Source of the DNA: JBCBKP01 sp038521625
Lineage (GTDB): Bacteria > Planctomycetota > Phycisphaerae > Phycisphaerales > UBA1924
Assembly: GCA_038521625.1 (NCBI GenBank)
Contig: JBCBKP010000003.1
Coordinates: forward strand, 186,001-250,000
Length of the DNA: 64,000 nt
Direction of reading: 5' to 3'
Of the stretch, positions 9,101 through 17,628 are shown one piece after another (position 1 is the first letter of the stretch; each line of letters starts with the position of its first letter). A model generated the notes under the pieces. That model saw nothing but the letters and a program-made list of their open reading frames with translations. It did not search any database and was not told the origin of the DNA. The position numbers and the translations under genes are program-made.

Positions 9101-9905
9101 TGCGGCCGAGCGCAACCGAGGGCAGCCCGTCGGTCACGCGCTCCCAGTTCTCGCCGCCGTCCGTCGTCCGCCACATGCCCGAGCCCGCACCGTGACGCTT
9201 CTTCGGGTCGTTCGTGTCGAACTCGTCGCGCTGGCGCTCCCAGGTCGCGACCAGCATCGTGTCCGGATCGTCAGGGTGCATCTCGAGCTGGATGACACCC
9301 GTATTCTCGTCGACGTAGAGGATTTTTTCCCAAGTGTCGCCGCCGTCGGTCGTCCTGTAGAGACCGCGTTCCTCGTTCGGCCCCCAGGTCCGGCCCATCG
9401 CGCCGACGTACACCGTGTCCGCGTCCTCCGGGTGGATCTGCACCACGCCGGTCGTGAACGTCTTCTCGAGTCCCTTCTTCTCCCAGGTCTCGCCGCCGTC
9501 GACGCTCTTGTAGACGCCGCGCCCCCACGAGGAGCTGTTCCGCGGGTTGTTCTCGCCGGTGCCGACCCAGACGATGTCCGGGTCGCCCTGGAAGACGTCG
9601 ACGTCGCCGATCGAGACGACGTCCTGGTCGTCGAACTGATGGACGAAGGTGGTGCCGTTGTTCTCCGTCTTCAGCAGGCCGCCCGAGGCGGTCGCCGCGT
9701 AGAAGATCGACGGGTCGGCCTCGTAGACCGCGAGGTCGATGATGCGGCCGCCCATGTTGGCCGGGCCGATGAGGCGCCAATCGAGCGAGTCGACCCAGCT
9801 CTCGGGAAGGGCGGGCTCGGCCGAGCCGTTCTGGCCGAGGGCGTGGCCCGCGAGCAATGTCAGCGTCGCGACCGGGGTGATGGCGCGAAGGAGGCGGCGT
9901 TCCAT
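6114..9905 (-). CDS. VPS10/BNR-repeat propeller protein with PDZ, EF-hand and VGxW insert domains
   Basis: 1263 residues, signal peptide MERRLLRAITPVATLTLLAGHALGQ. Most of the protein is a sortilin-type propeller marked by Asp-boxes (SVDGGETW, TTDGGDTW, TEDGGETW, SHDGGENW, SDDAGKSW, SLDRGETW). Three domains interrupt it: a PDZ-like module at ~298-378 (DGSPAAEAGLEEGDVVISVG), a pair of EF-hands at ~738-782 (DRNRDGKIQRGE and DTDDNGVLEGDE, both with good calcium ligands), and at ~848-952 the VGxW domain also found alone in the two small genes downstream. The C-terminal ~150 residues look like a FlgD/Ig-like region. Such proteins occur in Planctomycetota and Bacteroidota as predicted extracellular glycosidase-like or peptide-binding proteins. 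A weak promoter candidate, TTGACC-N17-TAACTC, lies at 10011-10039. No enzyme activity can be assigned. Confidence 0.9.
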   Translation of the reverse strand: MERRLLRAITPVATLTLLAGHALGQNGSAEPALPESWVDSLDWRLIGPANMGGRIIDLAVYEADPSIFYAATASGGLLKTENNGTTFVHQFDDQDVVSIGDVDVFQGDPDIVWVGTGENNPRNSSSWGRGVYKSVDGGETWEKKGLEKTFTTGVVQIHPEDADTVYVGAMGRTWGPNEERGLYRTTDGGDTWEKILYVDENTGVIQLEMHPDDPDTMLVATWERQRDEFDTNDPKKRHGAGSGMWRTTDGGENWERVTDGLPSVALGRMDIDWSHADTDVVFAIVDSENIGKGIENAGFMGVRSRDAEPGAEITRVTDGSPAAEAGLEEGDVVISVGENRVLESDDLSKEIAVREVGAEMALEVMRDGEVMEMTVRLGEPEDPNEAPFATRLDGQVANVQDRQGAEGYENGGIYKSTNAGQSWQRINSLNDRPMYFSELAFDPSDHNYGFSAGVRLWKTEDGGETWTPDGHPGEVHVDHHAIWINPNDGEHVILGNDGGLYVTYDRGINWDHHNHFALGQFYHVNVDNQTLYNVYGGLQDNGTWGAPNRTTSGEGPYNADWFRVGGGDGFIVMIDRDDPELVYYSSQNGGMGRVHFGTGERAGLRPRPDSRDMSYRFNWKTPFMLSHHNTKVWYSAGNYVFRSLDRGSDAKRISPEIVRTRRGTSTAFDESPINPDHLMVGSDDGALWVSHDGGENWENIVFPYDETAFPEEEEQAEEAERPRRGSGRAGGGEGGAAQMIARLDRNRDGKIQRGEVPEPMRAFFPMLDTDDNGVLEGDELVAARQRMAQRRGGGAPARPEARAEARAEAQPEADPAAAERAELEKQIAEARARLAQMLESEAEAPSFDPGDPIVGVWNIELVGENAGAFSPTLVIERNDEGELELTFEGTGDPEEASSVEFDADAGTLKAVIEAAFGVLNVEASLQGAAMSGSLELEGGGFSADWEATREGAEGSAEPTGSPLSELIPGPRRVTSIEWSKFDEDRVYVCMAGYYYNDDNPYIFVSDDAGKSWSPLHNNLPIETTRVLREDLENEDLLYLGTEFKLYASLDRGETWTSLNSNLPTVAIHEIAQHETMGEIVAGTHGRSLWALDVTALRQMTGLARNSVAYLYEPNDVIRWTQTPSRGRGANRHFAGENPAFAADIFYSINGRVSNASLEIQDSAGRTVRRLELPGTDRGLHKVTWDLREEPPARREGQRFQPRGRLVDLGVYRVVMTAGDQTFNRGLTIHTDPNNEGVVFAVDEFNSELYAEEEDGAELEPRDR

Positions 9906-10178
9906 GTGTTCGGGTCTCCCGTTCTTCCGTTTGGGCCCGGGTTCGGCGTCGGTCCGGTGACGGACGTGCCGGGCGGGCCGGGGCTTGTTCCCACGACGAT
10001 CCCAGCTTCTGAGTTACCGCAAGGAACCCGCTGGGTCAAGACAATCTGATGCGCAGCTCCCGCCGCACCGGCAAACGACCGCGGCGACACCGCCCGATCG
10101 GCGGGATAGGTTCTCGGTCCTGAGTTTCAGGCACGTGTTCTGGCGCCGGACGGTGGGCCGAGTCGCGCGCCCGGGGAT

Positions 10179-11105
10179 TCAGTTCCTGAACAGGTCCAGG
10201 CGCCAGCCCGGGTCGCCCAGCCGGGCGGCCTTGTCGAACCAACGGGTCGCGTCGAGCAGATCCGTCTCGTCAAACGACTCGGCGTGCCCATCGAGGTGCA
10301 CCGCGATCGCGTCCCCGTTATAGCGGAGGTGCAGCCGGCCGAACGAGTCGCCGGCGCGGGTCGCGTCGAAGCGGTCATCTAGGCCCGGCAGTTCGGTAAA
10401 GAGGTAGCCCTCTCGCGGGAGCTCGATCTCGAGGGCCGAGCCGGCCGAAGCCCCCTGGCCGGTCGAGGGAAGGTGAGCGCTCGCGAACGAGATCAGCCTG
10501 TCCGGTCGGAACGCCCGGTCGAGCCGCGTCACGAAGACGCCGCCGCGCTCCTCCATCTGCTTTCGGACGAGCGCCTGGTTCGCGTAGTTGCCGCCCACAC
10601 CGAGATGGTTCATCCCGAACGAGGGAGCGACCGACAGGGCGTAGTTCCACCAGAACGCCCCGAAGGTGCCGGAGCGGATCTGGCGTGCCCGGTCCTCGAT
10701 GAGCTGGGCCTGTCGCCCGGAGAGCACCGAGCCCTCCCACTGGTAATCGAGGTACTCGCCGACGCGAAGCGTCCAGCGCCGGGCCGCGAGCGGGTGGTTC
10801 GACTGCGTCAGCGTCTCGCCGAACTCGTCGATCACCGCGAGCTCGATCAGTTGGCCGGGGTTCATGGGGTCGCGCAGGTCGAACTCGCCGGGGACCAGCG
10901 CGTCGCGACGGTCGTAGGCGTAGGCGGTGTGGGCCGAGGCGAGCGTGCGGATGGCCGCGAGGTCCTTGACCTTCTGGCCCTGCGTGCGGGCGATCGCGAG
11001 CGCCGGGAGCAGCACCCCGACCAGCACCGCGATGATCGCGATCACGACCAGCAGCTCGATCAGCGTGAACCCACGCGGCGATCTGGCGCGTCCCTGCGAT
11101 CTCAT
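10179..11105 (-). CDS. Prepilin-like protein with N-terminal methylation motif
   Basis: 308 residues. ATG 11105 follows GAGGAG by about 11 nt and puts the type IV prepilin signal at residues 11-34: RGFTLIELLVVIAIIAVLVG, cleaved after the Gly and with Glu5 of the mature protein present. The rest is a soluble domain ending in LDATRWFDKAARLGDPGWRLDLF. This is the family of type II-secretion pseudopilin-like proteins that Planctomycetota carry in dozens of scattered copies, most without an assigned role; membrane insertion by a type IV pilus-like system is inferred. It is the last gene of a three-gene run (12618 to 10179) with a PEP-CTERM-like and a dockerin protein, spaced 17 and 32 bp. Confidence 0.88.
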   Translation of the reverse strand: MRSQGRARSPRGFTLIELLVVIAIIAVLVGVLLPALAIARTQGQKVKDLAAIRTLASAHTAYAYDRRDALVPGEFDLRDPMNPGQLIELAVIDEFGETLTQSNHPLAARRWTLRVGEYLDYQWEGSVLSGRQAQLIEDRARQIRSGTFGAFWWNYALSVAPSFGMNHLGVGGNYANQALVRKQMEERGGVFVTRLDRAFRPDRLISFASAHLPSTGQGASAGSALEIELPREGYLFTELPGLDDRFDATRAGDSFGRLHLRYNGDAIAVHLDGHAESFDETDLLDATRWFDKAARLGDPGWRLDLFRN

Positions 11106-11137
11106 CACGCGATTCTTACTCCTCGAGCGACCCCCGG

Positions 11138-11920
11138 TCAGGGGCAGCCGACAAAGAAGAGATCGATGAACGCGGCGACGTCGGCCTGTGAGATGACGTC
11201 GAACGGCTCGACATAGTCCACCAGCGGGCTCGACACGAAGAACGCATCGACAAACTCGGCGACATCGGCCTGGGAAATCACGCCGAACGGCTCGGCGAGA
11301 TCGCCGGTCGAGCACCCCCGCAGCACGGGGAAGGCGTCGATCCCCACCTGATCGAGGCTGACGGATACGTCCGACCCCGTGAACGCGAAGACGTACTCAT
11401 CCACGCTGCCAGGGAGCTCGAAGGCCATCTGCTGGTCGATCAGCGTGCCGCCGAACGGGCCGGGCGGGCCCAGAAAGATCGAGTTGATCACGTCGGGCTC
11501 GCCCAGCGCTCCGACACCGTTCACGCGGAACGTCGCGGTGTCCGGCGGATTCCCGAGCGTCGAGAGACTCACGACGAGCTTCGTGACGTAGCCGCCACGC
11601 CGCGCAAACTGCGGCACACGCACTTCGAACGAGGGCACGTTGTCCGAGTCATAAAGATTGAACGAGCCCGTGCGGAACGTCGTCGGCGAAAGCGCAACGA
11701 CATCGGGCGTCGAGAAGCCCGTCGGCCGCGGCGCGGGTGACTCCTCGACCGGCGGGTTCCCGCCCGCCGGATCAACGAACGAGGTCCAGAATACCCACGT
11801 CGCGTCGGCATCCGACCGCGACCAGCCGAACGGCTCGGGGCCGCCGAACTGCGCCGAGGCGCGGGCGCACGCGATCAGCAGGACGAGGCCGATTCCGAGT
11901 AGACGGGCCCGCTCGATCAT
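11138..11920 (-). CDS. Secreted protein with two GC-type dockerin repeats
   Basis: 260 residues: signal peptide (LLGIGLVLLIACARASAQ), a beta-rich middle (residues ~25-185) with no family I can name, then two C-terminal dockerin repeats, EPFGVISQADVAEFVDAFF and EPFDVISQADVAAFIDLFF, closing with GCP. Start ATG 11920 has AGGAGCAATGGC directly upstream, almost the same leader as the dockerin gene at 50769 (GGGAGCAATGCC). The middle domain contains phrases seen in carbohydrate-binding or lectin-like sheets, but without diagnostic residues. It is the second gene of a probable operon with the PEP-CTERM-like protein upstream (17 bp gap), so all three products are likely cell-surface components made together. 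Confidence 0.87.
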   Translation of the reverse strand: MIERARLLGIGLVLLIACARASAQFGGPEPFGWSRSDADATWVFWTSFVDPAGGNPPVEESPAPRPTGFSTPDVVALSPTTFRTGSFNLYDSDNVPSFEVRVPQFARRGGYVTKLVVSLSTLGNPPDTATFRVNGVGALGEPDVINSIFLGPPGPFGGTLIDQQMAFELPGSVDEYVFAFTGSDVSVSLDQVGIDAFPVLRGCSTGDLAEPFGVISQADVAEFVDAFFVSSPLVDYVEPFDVISQADVAAFIDLFFVGCP

Positions 11921-11937
11921 GCCATTGCTCCTGGTGT

Positions 11938-12618
11938 TCAGCGGCGACGCCGCGCGAGGGCCAGACCGCCGAGGCCGAACGCCAGCGCCGCGCCGGGCGC
12001 CGGGATGTCGATCGACACGTTGTCGAACTGGAACGTGACTTCTTCGCCGATGTTTGCATCCGGGATGCCCTCGACGAGGAGCTGAAGCACGGTCACGTTG
12101 GACGCGACTGCGAAGAACGTGCCGGGCACCTCCTCCTGCAGCAGCGGGTTCGAGAGCGTCACCGGGATGCGGATGGTGGTCCAGACATCGGCACCGACGA
12201 TCGTCTCATTGGTCGAGGCGAACGCCGGGAATCCCGAGATCGGCCGCCCGCCGAGGTCCGAGTCGGTCGCGACGCGCGCCGCGAAGCTGAGATCGAACGC
12301 GGCGTTGTGGCGCACGTCGAACGTCAGCACGCCGATCGAGCCCGCGGTCCAGTTGCCGAAGAAAGCGTTGTTGCTCGAGCCCGCGTCGAGACGGGCCTGC
12401 GCGATCGTCTGCGAGCTGCCGAACGACGGTGTCAGCGGCGCCGTGATCTGCAGGAAACCGTCGCCGGCTTCGCTCCCGAACTCCGAGACCAGCCCCGCGG
12501 GGTTGCCGCCGGGCACCCAGTCAGCGACGTCGCTGTCGAAGGTCTCGGTGAACGGGAAGGTCGGCTGCGCGGCGGCGGCCGAAGCGATAAGGGCCGGCGT
12601 CAGGATCGTCTTGTGCAT
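11938..12618 (-). CDS. PEP-CTERM-like secreted protein
   Basis: 226 residues. The N-terminus is a short signal peptide (LTPALIASAAAAQ). The body begins with FTETFDSDVADWVPGG, a start seen in many choice-of-anchor/lectin-like secreted proteins. The C-terminus is a PEP-CTERM-style sorting tail: IPAPGA, a hydrophobic helix (ALAFGLGGLALA), then RRRR. In classical PEP-CTERM proteins the tail directs processing by exosortase; no exosortase gene is in this window. It is the first gene of the operon running to 10179. A good sigma70-type promoter and an inverted repeat of the Fur-family 7-1-7 type lie 50-95 bp upstream, so transcription is probably controlled by a metal- or peroxide-responsive repressor (inference). 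Confidence 0.85.
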   Translation of the reverse strand: MHKTILTPALIASAAAAQPTFPFTETFDSDVADWVPGGNPAGLVSEFGSEAGDGFLQITAPLTPSFGSSQTIAQARLDAGSSNNAFFGNWTAGSIGVLTFDVRHNAAFDLSFAARVATDSDLGGRPISGFPAFASTNETIVGADVWTTIRIPVTLSNPLLQEEVPGTFFAVASNVTVLQLLVEGIPDANIGEEVTFQFDNVSIDIPAPGAALAFGLGGLALARRRR

Positions 12619-12670
12619 GCTGCTTATCTCGCTCTCGCTGCGGCCGGTCGGCCGCGGATCTCTTGGTCAT

Positions 12671-12685
12671 TGAGACTGAGTCTCA
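12671..12685. promoter_or_regulatory. 7-1-7 inverted repeat, Fur-family-like operator
   Basis: TGAGACTGAGTCTCA is a perfect 7-bp inverted repeat around one base. The layout and the TGA...TCA ends match the 7-1-7 operators of the Fur/PerR/Zur family. It overlaps the last base of the predicted -10 element and the expected transcription start, where a repressor would block transcription. Which regulator binds is unknown. Confidence 0.55.
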
Positions 12686-12713
12686 GTATCATCCGGGGGT
12701 TTGCCCGAGTCAA
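12685..12713 (-). promoter_or_regulatory. Sigma70-type promoter of the PEP-CTERM/dockerin/prepilin operon
   Basis: Read on the minus strand: TTGACT (12713-12708), 17-bp spacer, GATACT (12690-12685). Five of six and four of six consensus bases, in an otherwise GC-rich stretch. The predicted start is near 12678, giving a ~60 nt leader to ATG 12618. Confidence 0.6.
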
Positions 12714-12869
12714 CTCACCGGAATTATTCTTGTCTCACCGGACGCACGGATGGTGCGGATGGGCCCTTGCGCGTGGCGACCCGCCACCGATTGCGGTAGG
12801 CCGCGGTGCGATCGTGGCCTCAGATCGCCCGCGACGTTGGCCCGGCCCGGCCTGCGGACCGATCCCGGC

Positions 12870-12897
12870 TATACTCAGCGTCCCGGAGAGATCCGGG
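12870..12897 (+). promoter_or_regulatory. -10 element and leader hairpin before tRNA-Val
   Basis: TATACT at 12870-12875 lies 30 bp before the tRNA and is the only strong -10 nearby; no good -35 is seen at normal spacing. A small perfect hairpin, CCCGGA-GAGA-TCCGGG, occupies 12882-12897 between it and the tRNA. Confidence 0.4.
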
Positions 12898-12904
12898 CCA
12901 TTTA

Positions 12905-12978
12905 GGGCGATTGGCGCAGTTGGCTAGCGCGTCTGCATGACACGCAGAAGGTCACAGGTTCGAGTCCTGTATCGCTCA
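12905..12978 (+). tRNA. tRNA-Val(GAC)
   Basis: All four arms fold. The acceptor pairs GGGCGAT with ATCGCTC (one G-T pair), the D stem is GCGC/GCGC, the anticodon stem TCTGC/GCAGA encloses loop ATGACAC with T33 and anticodon GAC, and the T arm is ACAGG-TTCGAGT-CCTGT. Discriminator A at 12978. CCA is not encoded. The sequence closely resembles tRNA-Val(GAC) of other high-GC bacteria. Confidence 0.93.
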
Positions 12979-13109
12979 TTCGACCGCCGCCGGGGCGTCC
13001 GCGAGACCGCGGGTGCCGCGGCGGTTTGTCGTTTCGGGATGGCGATCGGGCCGGGCGGTGGGGGCCGGGCCCCGGCCTGGCCGCGCCGGGCTCTCCGGCC
13101 TGCGCGCAA

Positions 13110-13182
13110 TGGCCCCGCCCGGATTCGAACCGGGGACCGGGCGATTATGAGTCGCTTGCTCTAACCGCTGAGCTACGGGGCC
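13110..13182 (-). tRNA. tRNA-Ile(CAU), lysidine type
   Basis: On the minus strand the acceptor is GGCCCCG pairing with CGGGGCC, the D stem GCTC/GAGC, the anticodon loop CTCATAA (anticodon CAT) and the T arm CCCGG-TTCGAAT-CCGGG; discriminator A. A CAT anticodon could mean Met, but the body (GGCCCC start, AGCGACTCATAATCGC anticodon arm) resembles the E. coli tRNA-Ile2, whose C34 is changed to lysidine by TilS to read AUA. An A-C mismatch sits at the top of the anticodon stem. No CCA encoded. It converges with tRNA-Val 131 bp away. Confidence 0.85.
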
Positions 13183-13211
13183 GGCCGGGGTGATCGTACT
13201 CGGGCGCGGGG

Positions 13212-14669
<1,458 letters not shown>

Positions 14670-14769
14670 CGCGCGGCTCCTTGGGGCCCGTGCGGGCCTC
14701 TCGGCCGAATATAGAGCCCGGGCCGCAAGAACGGGCATCCGGAGGGCGGCGCGCGGGGTAGATTGGGCC

Positions 14770-15996
14770 ATGACCACCAACGCCTGCGTCGCCGCCGTCA
14801 CGCTGTTCGCCGTCGCCGCGGCACCCGCCCTCGCCCAGGACGAGCCCGAGCACCCGTTCATCGAGCGGGAGGGCAACGCGGAGCGGTATGTGCTGCGGTT
14901 CGATTACGGCATCCGCGGGCAGCAAGAGTCGACCTCGGACCGGGTCGCGTTCATTGAGTACGACCTCGACACGCTGGCGATCATCTTCCCTGCGGGGGCT
15001 CCGACCTCGAGCAGCGACTGCGACCCGCGGGCGGTCACCGGCGAGTTCCAGATCAACGACGGCCTGCGAGACGACGAGCCGACGATCCTCGATCCGTACG
15101 CCGCGGGCGCGTTCTATGCCCGCTGGGACACCGGGCGGGTCGTGCGAGGGCGGAGCTTCGAGCTGCAGCTCGAGATACCCGTGACGAGCTACAACACGAT
15201 CCTGAAGCCGCAGGCCGCCGCCGCCGGCTGGCCCGTCGACGAGCTGCCGCCGGAGGCAAGGACGGCGCTGGGTCCGCAGTTCCTGATCGACCAAGCCCCA
15301 CGCGACCGCGCGGCGGTGCAGCGGCTCGTGCGGGATTGGACCGGAGGGAACGACCCCAAGTCGATTCCGCCTCTCCAGCTGGCCAAGTACTTCCTCGGCA
15401 AGACGATCGACCTCGTGCAGATCACCGGTCAGAACGTGACCTTCGGGAGTTCGGTCCTGGGCTTCGTGGGCATCGAGGGGCTCGACATGCAGGGCGTGGC
15501 GGAGACGGTCCGGAGGGGGCGCGGCACCGAGCTCGACATCACGGGGCTGTACTGCGCGGCGCTGCGCGAGGCCGGGCTGCCCGCGCGGATGGTCTACTCG
15601 ATCGAGGATCTCGAGGAGAACGAGGACCGGCGGAGCGGTCTCGACGACGCCGCGGAGATCCGGGCGCATGTGGAGTTCTATCTGCACGACCAGGCGACGC
15701 GGACGGGTGGCTGGATCCCGGCGGATCCCGCGCGGCTGCGCGAGATGTCCTCGCGGGCTCCGAACCTGGATCGCGACTGGCCTTTCTTCGGGACGCACGA
15801 CGAGCTCGAGTACCGCGCCCCGTTCGCGTTCCACGCCCACCCGCCGACGTCGGTCCGGGCGTACGGCGCACCGGCGTTCTGGGGCTGGATCGGCACGCCG
15901 GGGACGCCTGCGGCGGCGATCCAGGGGTTCACTTTCGATATCCGGTCCGCGTCGGTGCGTCGCGACGACGCCGAGCGTCGCCGAGATCGGCGCTAG
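14770..15996 (+). CDS. Secreted transglutaminase-like protein
   Basis: 408 residues starting at ATG 14770, which gives a signal peptide (AAVTLFAVAAAPALAQ). A transglutaminase-like fold of the papain superfamily lies at ~225-330. The triad can be read: Cys262 in DITGLYCAALREAGLPARMV, His300 in AHVEFYL, Asp319 in WIPADP, with the spacings usual for the family. The N-terminal ~200 residues are a beta-rich region seen in other planctomycete transglutaminase proteins. Family members act as proteases, amidases or cross-linkers on peptides outside the cytoplasm; the substrate is unknown. It stands alone between fumC (divergent) and the prepilin gene (convergent). Confidence 0.88.
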   Translation: MTTNACVAAVTLFAVAAAPALAQDEPEHPFIEREGNAERYVLRFDYGIRGQQESTSDRVAFIEYDLDTLAIIFPAGAPTSSSDCDPRAVTGEFQINDGLRDDEPTILDPYAAGAFYARWDTGRVVRGRSFELQLEIPVTSYNTILKPQAAAAGWPVDELPPEARTALGPQFLIDQAPRDRAAVQRLVRDWTGGNDPKSIPPLQLAKYFLGKTIDLVQITGQNVTFGSSVLGFVGIEGLDMQGVAETVRRGRGTELDITGLYCAALREAGLPARMVYSIEDLEENEDRRSGLDDAAEIRAHVEFYLHDQATRTGGWIPADPARLREMSSRAPNLDRDWPFFGTHDELEYRAPFAFHAHPPTSVRAYGAPAFWGWIGTPGTPAAAIQGFTFDIRSASVRRDDAERRRDRR

Positions 15997-16008
15997 CGCC
16001 GGGGGGCG

Positions 16009-16848
16009 CTAGTCGAGGACAACGCCGCCCGGCTCCTCGAGCTCGCCGGGGCTGGCCATGAAGCTGTAATCGCTCGTTGCCCAGACCGGGCCGGCGCTCG
16101 ACGAGGGCACGCGGACGGCGCCCTTGGCGTGCCCGTCGACAAATGCGATCGAGGACCGGACCTCGGCGGTCGGGTCCGGGTCGTGCCAACGCATGCCGCG
16201 GTCGACCTCGCCCGCGGGGCCCGCATCGAAGTTGTAGACCGGCTGGCTGGCGATGAGGACCGTGTAGGTCGTGTCGAAGACGCTGGGCATGCGTCCGCCG
16301 TCGGCCGGGATGAGCGTCGGCCACGGGTCGAACTCGGCCGACTCGTCGGGCGCGTGATCGTTGAGCACGTAGCTCGAGCCGAGCGTGTCGTAGATCGACT
16401 CGACCGGGCCGATGCCGAAGTTCGAGAGATCGCCGCCGCGGTCGAGCGGCGAGCGGAACGGCTCGACCTCCTGCACGACGCCCTCGACATCGTCGCCGAT
16501 CGGGCGGAGGTCGGTGATGTACGCGTTCAGCGGGCGGCGTTCGGCGCCGTACGTATCGATCCCGAAGCCGGGGAACGTGCCCTTCTTGCCGCCGAAGAGG
16601 GCGCCGACGATGATCTCGCCGCCGCCGAATTCGGGCGGGAGCGGCACCGCGACCTGAGGCAGCGTGTTGGAATTGTCGTCGAGGTAGAGCTGGGTGGCTT
16701 GGGCGAGAGATCTGACTCGGGCGGTGTCGGTGAGCTCGCGGGCCGATAGTCGAGCACGCGAGAGCGCCGGCAGCAGGATGCCGATCAGGACCGCGATGAT
16801 CGCGATGACGACGAGCAGCTCGACGAGCGTGAAGCCGCGGCGTGGCAT
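16009..16848 (-). CDS. Prepilin-like protein downstream of adk
   Basis: 279 residues beginning MPRRGFTLVELLVVIAIIAV, a textbook type IV prepilin leader with cleavage after Gly5 and Glu at mature position 5. The soluble part has a planctomycete pseudopilin look, with the phrase SSIAFVDGHAKGAVRV standing where H-X9-DG proteins carry their signature. The start codon lies only 4 bp after the adk stop, so it is very likely translated from the adk message. That pairing of a nucleotide enzyme and a surface protein is probably just operon assembly, not shared function. It converges with the transglutaminase-like gene (12 bp apart). Confidence 0.88.
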   Translation of the reverse strand: MPRRGFTLVELLVVIAIIAVLIGILLPALSRARLSARELTDTARVRSLAQATQLYLDDNSNTLPQVAVPLPPEFGGGEIIVGALFGGKKGTFPGFGIDTYGAERRPLNAYITDLRPIGDDVEGVVQEVEPFRSPLDRGGDLSNFGIGPVESIYDTLGSSYVLNDHAPDESAEFDPWPTLIPADGGRMPSVFDTTYTVLIASQPVYNFDAGPAGEVDRGMRWHDPDPTAEVRSSIAFVDGHAKGAVRVPSSSAGPVWATSDYSFMASPGELEEPGGVVLD

Positions 16849-16852
16849 GCGG

Positions 16853-17446
16853 TCAGCCTACCGCGGGGACGACGACGCCGAGCACGCGCTGGAGGACCTC
16901 GGCGGGGGTGCCCATGGCGTCGACCTCGTGGACGAGCGAGCCGTCGTAGCACTCGAGCACAGGGGAGGTCTCCTGCTCGTAGACCTTCCAGCGGTTGACG
17001 ATGACGTCCTCCTTGGCGTCGTCGTGGCGCCCCTGCTCGATCGCGCGATTCTTCAGGCGCGCGATCATGGCGTCGCGGTCCTTGGCCTTGAGGTGGACCA
17101 CCGCGAGCACGTCGACGCGGTCCCGGATCATCTCGGCCTGGGTGACGTTGCGGGGGAACCCGTCCAGCACGAGCACGTCGCGTGCGGGGTCGAACCGGCC
17201 GGCGTCCGCCCAGGAGGCCATCGATCCGCTCCAGAGCTTGACGGTGAACTCGTCAGGCACGAGCAGGCCCTGGCTCGAGTAGTGCTTGAACTCGCGGCCG
17301 AGCTCGCTCTCGGGATCGAGCGCGCGGAAGAGATCGCCCGTCGAGACGTGGCAGAATCCGGGGACGGCGCCGAGCACGCCGCCCTGGGTTCCCTTGCCCA
17401 CGCCGGGGGCTCCGAAGAGCAGCACCGCCCGATACCGATCCGCCAT
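16853..17446 (-). CDS. adk: Adenylate kinase
   Basis: 197 residues. It catalyses ATP + AMP to 2 ADP in the cytoplasm. The P-loop is GAPGVGKGTQ (12-21), the AMP-site motif VSTGDLFRA (35-43) and VLDGFPRNVTQ (93-103) follow, and the LID is short, with no zinc cysteines (RLKNRAIEQGRHDDAKEDVIVNR), as in small adenylate kinases. ATG 17446 has AGGAGGAAGG ~8 nt upstream and puts the P-loop at its usual place; the frame open to 17614 has no such support. UMP-CMP kinase is the main alternative, but the sequence fits adenylate kinase better. Confidence 0.92.
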   Translation of the reverse strand: MADRYRAVLLFGAPGVGKGTQGGVLGAVPGFCHVSTGDLFRALDPESELGREFKHYSSQGLLVPDEFTVKLWSGSMASWADAGRFDPARDVLVLDGFPRNVTQAEMIRDRVDVLAVVHLKAKDRDAMIARLKNRAIEQGRHDDAKEDVIVNRWKVYEQETSPVLECYDGSLVHEVDAMGTPAEVLQRVLGVVVPAVG

Positions 17447-17628
17447 CCGCGCCTTCCTCCTGGTTCGGGATCGCGGGCTGCGTCGGGCACGCCCGGATCG
17501 CGCAAGGCTACGCCTGCTGGGACACCGGGGCGGTTCGCGAGCGGGGCGAAACAGAAAGGGGGCGACACCCGTTCCCGAGCGCCGCCCCCGCGAGTCTTCT
17601 GCGGCCGCCGTCACGGCGGGCCGCGCGG

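Noticed and set aside
13110..13182. tRNA-Met reading of the CAT anticodon
   Set aside because: Body sequence follows tRNA-Ile2, not elongator or initiator Met.
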